A DNA stretch of 64,000 nucleotides. Source: Sodiomyces alkalinus F11. Lineage: Eukaryota; Ascomycota; Sordariomycetes; Glomerellales; Plectosphaerellaceae. Numbering within the stretch: the stretch's first letter is position 1; each line of letters begins with the position of its first letter. The notes below the pieces were generated by a model, which saw only the letters and a list, made by a program, of their open reading frames with translations, had not been told where the DNA came from and searched no databases. The stretch is taken from NCBI RefSeq assembly GCF_003711515.1, contig NW_021167084.1, positions 724,621 to 788,620 on the forward strand. The letters are read 5' to 3'. The position numbers were made by a program, and so were the translations under genes. Positions 45,286 to 59,585 of the stretch are shown piece by piece.

Positions 45286-48200
45286 ATTATTATTATTATT
45301 CTTACTCCGCTATCCTATCTAATCTATAGGAGCCTATTTAGACTATACAGTCCTTCTCGGGTAGTTATAGAGGGGAAAAACCCGGGGCCCCGGGGGAAAA
45401 ACCTGTATACTTATCCTTAGTTAGAGTAATGCCTTTACGGGGCCGACGTAGCCCCGGTTTACCCCGTCTGCGTATCTAGATTATACTTTTAGGCTAATAG
45501 CTAACGGGAAGGGTAGTAGGCTATGGTTCGGATTAGCCTGGGCCGGTTATTAGTAAGGGGGCGGGGGCCGAAAGGGTGCCGCGGGGTCTCCGCCGTGTAG
45601 CGGCCGCGGTATACTAATATTGGCCTCCTTACGTCCCCGGGGTTACGCCTATTATTCCTTCTATTTGATTAATAAAGAAAAGGCGAGGCAGGCGTTCCTA
45701 CCTCCTTTAGGGGGGGGGGTGCCTTCTATATCCGGCGGCAGGTAGGAAGGGTAGGGCTCCGCCTATACCCGAAAAAAAAAATAGTAGATAGATAATAGAA
45801 TTCAAGGTCCTTTTCCTTTTCCTCTTTTTCTTCCTATAATGCTATAGAGCACGTTATAGGTGTCCCCGGTTATATTCCCGCTTACGGCCTTAAAGGCTTA
45901 CCGTCGCGGCGATATACTAACTAGTAATATCTTCTAGTTTTCCTATTCTTAATTTATGATTTCCTTAGTTAGAATTAGTATGTGGTAGTTTATAGGTGGT
46001 ATAGCGGTGGTGTGGGGTTAACTAGGTAGTATAATAGTAGTAGTAATAATAATCTTACTATTAACTATAAATAAAAGCATAATATAAGTGTTTTTATATT
46101 ATAGCGGTACCGTAGTAGTAGTATACTAATAACCGTAGATACCTCCTTTTAGTAATAATAATAACCGGTATAAATAAGGTACTATTCGAGTTATACTATA
46201 TATATACCCTAGTAATACCGAAGTAGTATCGTGGTGGCTAACCTATATTAGTTACCTCCGTTATAGTAAGCGTCTAGGTAGCTACCCGGATAATATTTCC
46301 GCCTACGCTAATAGTACTAGCACCGGTACCGTATACTTCTAATACGCTAATAGCCGGCGTCCCTATAAGGATATAAGCCGTTACTATACTATAGTAGTAC
46401 TATCGGTATATTAAGGTAGTCTAACTAGTTAATAGGTCCCCCCCGCTACGAAGAAGTAGTAATAGCGTCTTATTAACGTTTATAGTCTTTATATATCGGT
46501 AAAGGCTACTAGTAGTAATAGTATCGTTATAGTAAGTAGTCTCCTTACGGTATCGTGGTAGCGCCTTACTAATAATCTATTAGGCTAAGGAGCGCCTAAA
46601 AACGGCGGCTTTATCCTTTAGACGGGCCGTCTCTTAGGCGCTACCTTCCGGTCGCGGCTATAGCGGCACCTTATTAGTGGAGGGGACCTTATAGGATATC
46701 CTCTGCCGCGTTCGCTATATAGAGGCGATAATAGGTATCCTAATAGATAACTATATACGTAGTCCCCTTTCGGTTCCGCTACGGCGCCTCCGTGATAGTA
46801 GAATAGCTAACCGGTTCTAGGACCTCGAGTATATTAAGAGCGGTATTAATGCCTCTAAGGGAGGTAAGGATAAGGCTAGTAAGGAGTAAAAAAGGGAGGG
46901 GGGAAGGCTACGGCCTAATAACGCTTCGATACCCCCGGGGTCCCGGCTAATAGGGCCCCTATTTAATACTAACTAGGTTATTATATTACTTCTTCCCCGC
47001 TATAGTACCGCCGCGTTCTTATAGGCTTCTATAACTTTAAGGGTAAGACGAAAGTCGTTAAGCCTCTTCCGTTATAGGAATTATTTAGCTATCGCCCCGG
47101 CTTCGGTATCGTGGTCTAGTACGTCATCTAAATCCCCTCTAGTTATAAGTAGCCTCCTTATAGCACTAAAAAGCTCCTTACGCTTTTCCTCGGTTATATC
47201 CTAGTATTAGAGTACTACGTGCTCCGCTATTTCTGCCCCTCCGTTACTATAGGGGCACCGCGTTATTAGAAATCCCGGCACCCTCGCTTTTACTAAAAAG
47301 GCTTATAGGCCTAGCTTTTTTAATCTAATTTAGGTAAGTATAGCGCTTTATAGCTTTTGTAGTCCTTTATATTTCCGGAGGGAGTATCGTATCGGGGGGC
47401 GGCTCGGTACCGCTACGGCGTAGGTATATAGCCTCCGTGACTCTACCTAGGTTTAACCCTAGTCCCTTATAAGGGCTTTCCTCGGGGCCGTATTTCCGGT
47501 CTAGGTTATTAGAGCGTTAAGCTAGGCTATCCACGCGAGGGCCGTGTAGGTCCTATAGTATCGATTCGGTGCCGCTAAGGCTCTCGCTATAGCGTGTACT
47601 CCGGCTAGTATCTTATCTTCGGTTCCCTCCTCTTATATCCGGCGGACTTTCCGGGTACTAAGGCTTAAGAGGTATAGGTTAAGGGGGGGGATAAAGGTCT
47701 CCTTTTTAAGGACCCTAACCGGCGTGGCTTTATAGACTCCGGCTACTAATCGGAGGCACCAGTTTAATACCGTCATAAGTACCGTGGCGGGACCTTTCCG
47801 GGGGCCGGCCCTTATCTTATAAACGGTTAAGGCGTAATAGGCGATTACTAGTCGTATTACTATAAGGTATAGTCTTCTTATATCTATAAAGCTATACCCC
47901 TACGCTACCGCGCTAAGCCTTGAAAGGGCGTATATTTAGGTGGCTAATTAGCTTTTTACCTTTTTAGTATTTTATCAGAAGTTAAGCTTTCTATTAAGCT
48001 AAACGCCTAGGAACTTTATCGCCTCCGGTACCGGTACTAAAGTAGCACTAAGGGGGAGCGGGGTAAGTAAGGGTTAGCGTGACTTCGTAAAGGGGATATA
48101 AATATACTTAGCTAGTTCGAACTATAGTCTGCTCGCTATCTCCTAATCTAGGTATATCCGCTATGCATCGGTAAGGCCTTACAGCGTCTACGCCTTTATC

Positions 48201-51200
48201 CTGCTAAAAGCGATAATATTCGTATTATCGGTAAAACCTATTACTATTATTTTAAGGACCCTTTCTAGTTCCTTATATAGAGTAGAGATATAGAGGATAA
48301 AAAGGATAGGGGAGATCGGGGAGCCTTATAGTATACCCCTATAAAGGTGCCGCGGGGGGGCCGTTTCGCTATTAAGTAGTAACTAGGCTATACAGTCTTT
48401 GAGGAAGCTACTAATTAGGGTAATAAGCCACCGGGGGAAGCCTTTCCTTTTAAGCACCTCGATAAGGCGGGAATAGGGGATAGTATTAAAGGCGCTTTTA
48501 ATATCTAGTTAGAGTATCGAAGCGGTGCCACTATAGGCCTAGCTCGCCCTTACGGCCTCCGTGACTCTCTATACTACCGTCTTTATACTTCGCCCTATCC
48601 GGTTACCTATTTATCCCTCCGGGAAGAGCTATTACTCCTTTACTTACGGTTATAATCCGGTTAGCTGATATCCCCTTAAGGACCTTATCTATTATACTAA
48701 GGAGTAATATCGGTCGCTAGCCTTTTACTATCCCGTAATCGGCTAACGGCCGGCCTTCCTTCTTAAGGACTACCACGGTAGCATAACGGTACCTTTTCGG
48801 GTAATAGCTCGCTTTAAGGCACGCTATAAAAATAGCACTAAGTCTTTAGTATAGGGGGGGTCTACATGCTTTTAGGAGCCTTACTAGGAGTCTATCGGGT
48901 CCTAGTACTGCTTAGGGTTTTATTTTCTTAAGGCGCCCTTGTATATCCGCTATAGTAACGTCTTAGCGGATATCCTACCCCGGGGGGAATTCCGCGTCTA
49001 AGGGCTTAGGAACGGTAGGGAGGGGGGGGGGAAGAATTTCCGGCTAAGGACTTTAGCCTTCTCTACGTATATAGTTACCGGGTAATCGCTATTCTCTTAG
49101 TATAATAGTAGCACCGATAAGGGGTCCGGTAATATGCCTCCTTTAGTTTATACCTATTTCTATAGCCGCTAAAGAAGACTATTATCCTTCCCGGTTAAGT
49201 AAAGTAAGTGCCGTTAGTATAGCCGCTTCGCTACCGCTATAGCCTTATCTTAGCACCTCTCCGCTTCCTAGAAATCGTCCTATCGGTTCCGGGACTTCCT
49301 GGATATATATCTACGGTAAAGGCGCTTTACTTCCTGGGTAAGGGCGGTTAGCTTAGCGTTCTACTAAGGGGTGGATAGGCGTCCGGGGGTGCCCCTATAG
49401 CGGCGCGGCGTGGCCTTATCGGCTATAGTTATAAGGTCTTCTATTAGGTTATCTAGTACTAAGTCGATATCCCGTAGTAATATAAGGGGGCTAGTCTACT
49501 ATAGCCGTGTAGCGGTAAGCTAGGGGATCTATAAGGGGTTAAAGTCTTTCTAGACCTAGCGGGGCCCGGCTAAATCCTATAGTAATATCGTCGCGGTAGT
49601 CGATAAGGTATCCGTCTTTATAAGGATTCGGGCTATTTATAAATAGTGGTTAGACCCGATAATAGTTTTATCCGGGCCGCTAAAGTCGTAGCGGAGCCCT
49701 TATATTACCTATATAAGGTCGATAGTACTAGCACGCCGGCCCGGGCGGTGCTATATAGTTATTCCGGGGAGGGTTACTAGGTCTAGGTTTTACCGGGTTA
49801 TTAGGGTAAGCAGGGTATCGGCTCGGGGGTAGTACCGTGGTGGCTATAACTATAAGGGGTAGTATAGGTTAAAGTCCCCTATAAGGACGTGTTGGCCTTA
49901 TAACGGTGCCGTGTCGAATATATCTTATAGGGGCGTGTTTTAGGGGATCCTAGCTAACTAATAGTTCTCTAAGTAGATTGACTAGATTATAAGGGTATCG
50001 TCTTTAGTCCCGAATATAACTGCGTAGGTATCGCGGTAGGCCTGCTACGTCCACGTATATAGGGGGTATCTCTTATAGATATATAGGAGGGTATAGCCTC
50101 CTCCTTAGCTTAGCCGGTATACCCTTTAGGAGGGGCTTCTAGGGCTTTTCGTAAAACGGTTAAGGCCGGGTTCCTGAATTACTATTATATCGTACTCGGC
50201 GCGGTACCGGAGCGGTAGCTCCCGCCACGCCTAACTCCTCCCTATATTCTATAAAAGGATATAGATTTCTATTTATTAAAGGGGGGGGGGCTAAGATAAT
50301 ATACCCGGTATAACCGGGGTCTAACTCTAGGGTTCCTACTACGGTGCCTTACCGGCCCTATAAGGGACTATATAGGCGCTTATCGGGCCTAGTATCGGGG
50401 AGTCTTCCTATCCCCTAGTCCTTTTCGGGGGCTAACCCCTACCTTTATAGAGGGGTTAGTCCTAGTCTTAGGCAATAATAATTAGGGGGAAAATCTACGG
50501 TTACCGCGGGTATACCGCTTTAGTCTAGCGGGTAATATCGAAGTCCTTAGCTTAGTACTTATACGCTTCGCGGGTCTTCTCGGCCTTTTTCTTTAATAGC
50601 CGGCATAAATCGTTAAAGGTATTATAGTCTTTAGTATAAGCGGCGTAACGGCGGGGGCGCCCCCGCGCCGTAGCTTTATAATATCCTAGGCCCTATAAGT
50701 ACGCCGATTCGGGCTTAGCGTAGTGGCGGTATACCCTCTCCGCTATACGGTAGCTATTCGCTTAGTAGCCGAAGTATAGGTACTTATAGTACCTTAGGGG
50801 GTTTAGGTCGGGATCGTATAGTTCGTAGATATAGCTACCCCCCTTAAAGAGGAGGGTATTCCGGATAAGGCTCGCTGCCCTTTCCGGCGAAGCCGATTCG
50901 ATAAGGAGGAGCGCTACCCTATTAGTACCGTGGCGGAGTACCCGTTATTAAGCTCGGATAATTTTTACCTCGGGGTTTATATCCTATAGGGATACTAGTA
51001 GGTCTTCTTCGGATAAGGCGTTAAAGACCTCCCGGGAGATAGCCTTAGCTAGTATAGGGTAGGTGCGTACGGCTAGGGTAGCTCCTTTACTAAAAGCCTT
51101 CTCAATCTATTATTCCTTATAGGTAGCCTACTATTATACCCCTTTAGTAAAGGTAAGGTAGATATCTCCGCTTAGTAGTTTCTATACCGCTATAATATCG

Positions 51201-51901
51201 TATCGGGTAATTATAGCGTTTATAGCTTAGATAATCTCCTTTAGGGTCCTATCTTTAAGGGGCTAGTCTTCGGGGAGGGTTCCTTAGCGGATAATTAGTT
51301 CCCGGTAATACCCAGCGGGGATTACTTTAGGGGGGGCGGGGTCCCGCGGCGGTACCGCTATAGGAGCCCGGGCTATAATATTAGCCTAGGTCTCTTTTAT
51401 GCCGCTTATTCCTTTTCGGAGTTCCTCTTACATAACGTGGCGAACGGTAGCATATAGGTATACTAGCGGTATTACGCTAGCGTCCTTACGGGTAGTATAT
51501 ATCGTGATTAATTCCTTTACTAGCTTTATAACCTACTTAATTATATTCCCATTAGCTAGTAGGGCCTAAATTTCTGCCTTAATCTTAGTTACTTTTAGTT
51601 CCGGGGGGCGTAGTAGTCCCTTTTCGGTCTCCTATCGGTTCCGCGCTATATCCTGCTATAGGCGAGGGGGGGAGCGCTCGTATCACTAAAAGTGGGTCCG
51701 TTATAAATTCTGCTTGGACTAAATCGGGCCACTATCCTACGTCTCTTCTAGCTACACCGTAGCGTCGGTATTACGGTGCCGCTACGATAGTATCCCGGGA
51801 GGGAGGCGGTAGTTATAATCTCCGTCTTAGTAGTTTTATCGATTTTACTCCTATTACGCGCCCGTGGTTAATAGGCGCTTTTATATTATTTAGTGTATTA
51901 C
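45286..51901 (-). mobile_element. LINE-2: second Tad-like copy in copia B
   Basis: 6.6 kb, colinear with LINE-1 over its whole length without the solo LTR. Flanked by GGAAAGCTT (45276-45284) and GAAAGCTTT (51902-51910); copia A has the single uninterrupted AGGAAAGCTTCG. (TAA)n tail at the left end. RIP differences between LINE-1 and LINE-2 are many, mainly C/T and G/A. Reverse transcriptase box FTDN at 48234-48248. Runs of 8-10 G at 49021-49030 and 50279-50290. Confidence 0.85.
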
Positions 51902-53265
51902 GAAAGCTTTAAATAGGCGAACGCGATATCGGGCCTTATTATAATAGCAGTATATAGGATTAAGCCGATTATACTCGAATACTAGCGGACCTTAGGAATT
52001 AAAGCGCGGGCACTATCACGGGGTATTAACGGCTCTATAGATAATAGGATTTTTAGTGGTTTTTAGTAGAGGATATCTACGTAGTATTTAACCGGGATCT
52101 TCTTTATATAGGAGGATTATAATACCTATAACCTACGTATAGCTCTATCCCTTAGGGCCTTAATTCCTAGGAATAAATAGATTTCGTCGCCTCCCGATAA
52201 TCTATAGCTTCGTTTAAGGGTAGCCTCGAGGTCGTCGGCGTTAGTCTTACGATCTCTATAGTAAATAAGTCCGATATCGTTAACGTAGAAGAATAGGATT
52301 AAACTATCGCGGATTATAATATAGGGGTTATTAGGCACGGCCGTGAATCCTATCTTCTATAGCGTGCCGCTAAATTCCTCTTACTATAGTAGTGGCGAAC
52401 CCTTAAACCGAAGAGGGCTTTCCGTAGTAGTAGTACCTTTCCTAGCACCTTATAACCTTACAGTATCTTTATAAACACTTCCTCTTTAAGGCTAGCGTTA
52501 ACGAACGCGTTAATAGCGTTAAACTACCTTATTTCTAAGTTAAATCGGGCGGCGATCGCTCTTAGTATACGGAAGGACCGCGAGGCTAATATAGCGGCGT
52601 AGTTATCTTTAGTTTCTAACCGTTTTTATTAATCCCCTTATACTATAAGGCGTGCCTTATACTTAAGGAAGGTACCCTCCTTATTAGATTTATAGGTATA
52701 TACCTATCTATAAGCGAGGACTTATTACTTATTAGCCTAATTACCGCCTACTTTCTGCTAATAGCCTATCTATTAGTCACCCTCGAGGTACTCCCCCTCG
52801 GCCTATAACTACTACTCCTATAACGGATAGAGGCGTATATTGTGGTAGTGGTTTAGCGGAGGCGGGAGATCCTTATAGGTTAAATATAATAGCAGCTAAG
52901 AGGTATTAGAGGGAGGGGGATAAGTAGCACTGATATCACCGTTATCGATAGCTTACTTCCTCGCGCGTATAGGGTTATAAGTCCTTCTAGCGTTAAAGAA
53001 CGCCTTCTAGGTATTATCGTTCTATACCTTCTTAGTCGTGTATAGACTTATAATAGTTCTCGCGATAGATAGGCGCGCGGGTAATAGGCGCGCGGCCGAT
53101 AAGCACCCTCTAGAGGTATCTATAGCTATCCGTTAGTGGTTATCGTGTTCTTCTACCTTAATGCCCCGGACTACAGCTAACGCTATAAGGAACGCGCGCG
53201 TAGGATGTTCCGGGGATATTAAAGGCGTAGGAAACGGTTTAAACCTTATAATAGTAAACCGTGGA
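51902..53265 (-). pseudogene. Copia B reverse transcriptase/RNase H relic
   Basis: An open stretch at 52126-52338 reads SLILFFYVNDIGLIYY and ends EIYLFLGIKALRDRAIRRL. This covers the copia palm motif and the FLGI segment that precedes RNase H. YVDD is YVND (52276-52287), the same change as copia A. The rest of the region contains stops. Confidence 0.82.
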
Positions 53266-53425
53266 TATCCTTCTTATAAGTCACGTGGGGGGACATACGT
53301 TTTACGCGCAAACACTCTAAACCACTCAAAACCTATATCAATCGATAGCTCTTTTCAAGCTCTATACGCCTATATATAGTCCTATACTGCGCAGGCGCTA
53401 ATTTAGGCGTATTATAAGTGCGAAA

Positions 53426-55440
53426 ATGCCTGGAAACGGGGCTACTCCCCCGCGTACGGGGGAAAAGTCTGACGTGGCCCGTGCGCCCACGCTGACAAAG
53501 CAGCCGCGCAGAGCCGCACCCCCGACCTCCACCCAACTATAACGCCATAACCAATAACCCACTAGCAACAACGCTAGCCACAACAACGCCCCTAACACCC
53601 CTAACAGCCCTAACGGCCCTAACGCCCCCCCTAAGGCCCCTATAACTATAAAGGGCCTAGGGGAGGTAGATATAGGTAATACCTCTGAAAATACAGAGGA
53701 TTTAACTCTCGCTACGCCTCTGAATTCGAAAAGGCACTTTAGCCCTTCTACACCTACCCCTAGACGGTTTTCTAGGACCCGAATCGAATCCCCCTCAGAC
53801 TCGGAAGCCGAAGGCGCTTTCGAAACGCCCTTTAAGGCCCCCCTGCCTCTAAGGCCCCCCCAACTAAAAGACCGAGCCTGTTAGGCTCTAAATAGGCTAA
53901 AAAGGCGCCCGGAATAGCTAAAGCCCCTAGAGAAACCTCGGCTAAGCCCCAGAAGTCGACTAGTTCGCCTAGTAAGGCACAGGTTAAGGAACTACTCTAA
54001 CAGGCTCTTTAGTTGCTTTAATAGGCCTATACCCTTAACCCTGCCCCCTAGATTAAGGCCCTATCTATAGGGCTTAAATCTACTATCGACGGAGCTCTAG
54101 AAGCACTCTAGCCTCCTATACTCGAATAGAAGGTCGACGAACTAGCCTAGGCAGTTCGTAGGCTTATAGAATAGCCTAAACCCCTTTATAGCGAGGCTAT
54201 AAAGAGGAAAAAAGGCCCTATAGCATACCAGGCCCCTATTCCAAAGGCCCTAGCACCTATAGCCCAGGCTTAGACCCCCCTAATACCCCTCCCTATAGAC
54301 CCTAAAAAGGTCCCTAAGGTTATCCTTTAACCTACGGCAAGGGCAGCGATTCCTAGGGATAACTTCGACCCCCTCGCGCTTCGGAATAAGCTTCATAAGG
54401 CCCTGAAATTCCCTGCAGTTACGGCTATTAGCCGGTCGACTAACGGGAACCTTATTTTAACCCCGGGGCAGAAATACAGCGTTTAATAGCTCCTAGACTC
54501 GTAGAATCAGTGGTTTAAAGAGCTAAATCTCCCCCTCCAGCTCCCCTAGCCTATAGGCGACTAATTTAAGCTTATTATTAAATAGGTGCCTTCTAAAGCC
54601 TTTAGGGGTGGCAATACCCCTCCACCCGACCCCTCCGAGCCGCCGTAAAAGGCCCTTAACCGAAGCCTATAATAGGGCCTAGGTCTATAGGACCTAGCTA
54701 CTGAAATCGGCACCTTTAACCCTATTAGGGTAGTAGGAAAGCCTCGGTGGCTAGGGGCTCTAAATACGTTCTACGGTATAGTAGTTATTTCTATGCCCTC
54801 CACTAAAAAACAGAAGTACTGCCTAAAATAGGGACTCTATATAGCCGGCCAGGGGCTAAAGGTGTATAAATATAGGCCTATAACTCCTAGAACCTGGTGT
54901 TCTAACTACTAGAAATTCGGGTATACCCGAGGGACCTATAAAGGCCTAGTTTCCTGCCCTATCTATGCCTTTAAAGGCTATAGGGAGGAATACCACTACT
55001 ATAATAATACGCCCCTAACCTTTAATAGGCGCTAGTACTATCCGCCCTACTATAGAACGGATAGCGTGGGCACTATCCGTATGGATAGGGAATGTATAGC
55101 GCCCGGACTATAGTAGAAGGGATAGTACGGATTATAGTTAGGCCGGGCCGGCCGGGGGATATACCCTTAGCGCGGTTCCCCCTTAGTTTAGTAGGAATTA
55201 TCTTTATTATACCCTATTTTCTATACCTAAAGGTCGCTATTCCGAACCCTAGAAGCCCTAGGTCCGATAGTACTGGCTGGCCAGAGATATGCCTGGACAG
55301 GGCATATTATATAACGAGTATAAAGAGTACGGAGACTACGAGTATAAGACCTATAAGTGCTATAACTACGAGGGAGATTACCCCCCCTTTAGCAGGGACT
55401 ACGAGGTCTTTTAAGCTATAAAACCCTAATTCTATTTCTA
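53426..55440 (+). pseudogene. LINE-3 ORF1 (gag-like) relic
   Basis: The ATG at 53426 opens MPGNGATPPRTGEKSDVARA and runs about 40 codons before the first RIP stop. A Pro/Asn-rich segment (NxP repeats) follows. Near 54890-54960 a CCHC knuckle outline remains (WCSN, KFGYTRGTYKG) with Cys changed to Tyr, a TGC to TAC change. Confidence 0.7.
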
Positions 55441-55464
55441 TAAATAAAGGGCCTTATAGTTTGA

Positions 55465-56260
55465 AAGATATCCGGTTTATTTAATATAATATCGATAAAC
55501 AGGCCCCAGCGTAAAAGGCTATCCTAGAATAGGCTTTAGAGGCTTCGGCTAATATAGTCCTTATTCAGGAACCAGCCTGCGTCTTAACGCTATAAGGGTG
55601 GTTTATTCGGAACTACCCTGCGTTCTATACCGTTACACCCATATCCTAAAACACCTAGTTTTTCCCTATTAAGCCTAGAGTCCTTACAGATATAAGAAAC
55701 GGCTCTAATATCGACTTTTCACACCGCGATAACCTTCTAGACGATATAGACGCGCAGATTATAGAGGTTTATTATCTATAGACCTTTTATATCCTACACG
55801 TCTATAATCAGATAGAATAGGACCCCGAAATAATAGGCCGAGGGTAGCCCCCTAGCCCTACCCCTTCTACCTCTTTCACTTCCACCTCTCCTTCTTTCCC
55901 CTCCTTTTCAGGCCCTAGAAGCCGGCTATGGACTAAGGATCGAGTAATATAGGGCCTATAGGTCCCTAAGCCTACCCTTATTATAGGGGACTTTAACAGA
56001 AACCACTAATAGTAGAACGGAGCTACTACTAACCAGGCTCCTATTAAGGCCTAGGCCCTAATAGACTGGTTAGATAGCCTCGGAGCCACCTATTTAGTGG
56101 ATTCTGAAGAAGTTAACCTAAACAGGGGGACTTTTTTTAGGTCTAATCTTCGTTAAGAGTCGGTTATAGACCTAGCCTTTTATACGCCCGGCTTCGATTA
56201 TCTCCGCTTCGAAAAGTAGGAGTATATTAAGAATACTGCCTCCTTACACCGCGCTATCCT
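55465..56260 (+). pseudogene. LINE-3 AP-like endonuclease relic
   Basis: Opening QYNIDKQAP, then IVLIQEPA (the catalytic Glu region) near 55550-55575, IIGDFNRNH at about 55981-56007 and SVIDLAFYTPGFDYLRFEK near 56155-56212. These are the ordered motifs of the exo/endonuclease/phosphatase fold that nicks target DNA for LINEs. Stops interrupt. Confidence 0.78.
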
Positions 56261-56499
56261 CCTTTCGGCTACTATTTTGGACTCTAAAGGTTCTATAAAT
56301 AGGTCTCTCCCGCCGGCTTATAATTATAAGCTAGCGGATTAGAACCTGTTTTCTAGTACCCTAAAAAGCCTAGAACCTATCTTTAACCGGGACCTCCAAT
56401 AGGCTATTAACGCCTTAGACTAGGACTCTTTAGGTCGCTGCCTCTCGGATACTATTACCCTAGCGCTTTAGGCTATAGTGCCTAAGTTAAGGGTAGTGG

Positions 56500-58480
56500 A
56501 GCGTTCGAAACCGTGGTGGACTAAAGAGCTAAAGGCCCTGCGAAAATCAGCTAATAGGACTTTTAGGGTATTTAGAAAGACGTCTAAAAAGGGGGCCTCG
56601 GTTACCTAGCTAGCGTCTTTAGAAACCTCCTGGAAAGAAGCTCGGAACGCCTACTATAAAGTAGTAAAAATAGCAAAAAACGACCACTAGGAGGCCTTCC
56701 TAGCCTACGCCGAAGGCCCCGAAATTTTTAAAGCCTATAACTATATAAAGAGCGGCCTTAACGCGAAAATCCCACCGATTTAAATGCCTATAAAATAGAA
56801 AGCCTATGCCTTCGAAGATAAATATAACGCCCTACTTCAGACCCTTTTTCCTATACCCTCCGCCACCGACGCTCCGAAGCCCCTATATTTATAGGCCCTT
56901 CGGGGGACCTAGGCCCCTTTTACCCTTCTAACGGTCCCTAAAGCCTGACTAGATCATATAGTAAGGGCCTTAGAAGACCCTGGGAGTGGCCTAGCCTTTA
57001 CGCTGCCGAACTATAACGCGCTATCTTCGGTACTACTAAGGGGAAAGCCCTAGGGCCTAATAGGATTAGTCTAAAGCCGATCCAGTAGGCCTATAAGATT
57101 ATCCCCGGGTCCTTTTTATAAGCCTATACAGCACTATTTATAGCAGGCCACTATCCTACCTACTAGAAAGAAGCTCTAGGAGTCGTTTTACTAAAGCCGG
57201 GAAAGAAGGACTATTTAAATCCTAAGTCTTATAGGATTATAGCCCTTCTAAACTGCCTAGGTAAAGTCCTCGAAAGGGTTATAGCTACTAGGCTTAGCTT
57301 TATAGCTAATACCCGCGACGACCTTCTATACCCTAGTTAAATAGGGGGAAGAAAATAACGCTCCGCTACCGATATAGCCCTTCTCCTCCTCCACTATATC
57401 GAAAAATAGCGTAAATCACGCTAAAGTCCTGTGATTTCCACGCTGTTTTTAGATATTAAAGGAGCCTTCGATTACGTCGCCTGTCCCTAGCTACTTAGGA
57501 CCCTTCAGGAACTCTAACTACCCTTAAACCTAGTTAAATAGGTAGCCTTTTTCACAGAAAACAGGCGAATCTAACTAGCCTTCGAGGGGTATGTCTAGCA
57601 GCCTACCCCCTTAAATATAAGGGTTCTATAAGGCTCCCAGGCTTCCCCTATCCTTTTCCGAATTTATATTAGAAAGGTTATAACAGGACCGGATTTTCAG
57701 GGTCTTTAGTTCCTATATCGACGATTTCTACCTATCTATAGCGTCTACGTCGACTAGGAAAAACTATAAAATCCTAGAAAAAGCCGTAGCCTCCCTTTTC
57801 GACGTAGTAAAAGTTAACTAAGTCCTCTTCGATCCTGAAAAAACAGAGCTTATTCACTTCTATCGAAGACGCTCTAAAAAAGACACTCCGGTCACTATAA
57901 GGGGGCACCTAGTTAAACCCGCGCTAGGTGCTATTAGGTAGCTAGGGGTCTGGTTAGATCCTAAGCTATCCTTTAAACCCTATATCGAAAAACGACTGAA
58001 TTCGGCTTTAGAGGCCCTAAACAGGCTATACAGGCTAGTTAGCTTATAGAGGAGCCTTTCCTTTAAGGCTCTACGGCAGCTATATATAGCCTGTATAGCC
58101 TCCCTAGTAGATTTTAGCTTATAGCTCTAGTAGGACCCTAAATCACCGAAGAAACACCTCATAGACCGTCTAGAACGACTATAGTACGGGGCCCTAGTTA
58201 GGGCCTTAGGTGCTTTTAGGGGGGCCCCTCTATGGCCTCTAGAACTTAAAGCAGTAGTCCCCCTAGCGGCGGTTCGGTTAACTAGGTCTAATAGGCTTTA
58301 TGCCTTTAGAACCTTAAAATTCCTACCGAACTACCCTATTAGACGCTAGCTGCTACTAAGCGAAAACCACGAAGGCCTTAACTAGCTATAGAACCTTCTG
58401 CCTAGTATATAGCTATTTAGGCTAGGCCTAGAAATAGCGGCTTTAGTAGGTTAGTCTGGGGATGTCGAGGGCCCTTTGGC
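56500..58480 (+). pseudogene. LINE-3 reverse transcriptase relic
   Basis: Landmarks: KPGKKDYLNPKSYRIIALLN at about 57195-57255, ISTLFLDIKGAFDYV at about 57433-57476, GSQASPILF at about 57630, and SYIDDFYLS at 57711-57740. Here both catalytic Asp survive; TATATCGACGAT contains no CpA or TpG, so RIP could not touch it. Many stops elsewhere. Confidence 0.82.
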
Positions 58481-58649
58481 TAGGTGGGAGGCCCCCTAGG
58501 CTTCGGAACCATTAGCGGATCTAAGACCCTTTTTCCCTAAGGACCGGCCTATTATAGCCACTAACCCTGGCCCTGGCCCTGGCCCCGATACCCTTAATCA
58601 GAAAACAGCCCACATCGAAGCCCTCGCTGAAATTTAATAAGGCCTAGGG

Positions 58650-59585
58650 GAATAGGCTACTATCTTCTTTACCGACGGCTCCCTAGGCCACCCTACTAGG
58701 CCCCCTAGAGAACCCTCGCAGGCTATAGCCGCTATAATACAGTAGGCTAATACCGGAAGGCCCTATAAAGCTATAGGCTTTAACCTAGGGGCCGCTGCCG
58801 CAGTTACTAACGCTGAATTATACGCTATTCTCCAGGCCCTTTACGCTACCCTAGAGCTAACGCCGAGGCCCCTAGAGTGCTATATTATTAGTGATTCCTA
58901 GGCGGCTATTTAAAAGCTTCAGCACACCTTATAGTGGGCTATAGAAGCTAAAGACCTTATTTCACGCCTTAAACTACTAGGTATGTCGGTTTCTATATGG
59001 TGGTGCCCCTCGCACGTGGGGATAGAAGGGAACGAACCAGCGGATAAGGTAGCTAAAGGGGCGTTAAACCCCGAAAAAGCTACTAAATCCGTTAGCTTAG
59101 TTACCCTTAGCCACCTAAAACGCCGGGTAAATAAAGCCCTTATTTAAAACTAGAAAACCCTATAGAATTATAAAGAGGAGGAAGAGAAAAAATGTAAATC
59201 GGTTCGATTAGGCCGCCTATATCGGCGATTAGTCCGCGATAACCTCCGTTTCTCCCGAAAACCACTACTAATATAAGGCCCTAGGTGGGTAAAATCGGCT
59301 TTTATGTAGTTAAACCCCGGCTTCGGATGCCTGAAAACCTATTAAAAAAGGGTCTAAAACTACGTTAATGACCGCTATTTCTGTCCCGGCTCCCATATAC
59401 AGGATACAGCATACCTTATTCTTTCCTGCCCTTTTTATAAAGAAGAACGAAGAGCCTTGCGGGAAGCCCTAGCAGGCCTACCGCTATCTCTGCCGCTATT
59501 ATCTAGTACTAAAAAAGGAATACAGGCCTTATAGGCCTACCTTTTAGCTACTAAAATAGCGTTGGCAGAGTGGTATAGGGCGTAA
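58650..59585 (+). pseudogene. LINE-3 RNase H and C-terminal relic
   Basis: FFTDGSLGH at about 58667-58695 is the first RNase H Asp motif; TNAELYAILQALY and CYIISDS follow, then WWCPSHVGIEGNEPADKVAK near 59000-59058 with the final His/Asp. This is a good example of LINE RNase H order despite stops at Gln and Trp codons. Confidence 0.8.

Noticed and set aside
53583..53640. Telomere-like CCCTAAC repeats
   Set aside because: Units are spaced by varied triplets (ACC, AGC, GGC, GCC) and read as NxP repeats in LINE-3 ORF1; the array is short, internal and imperfect.
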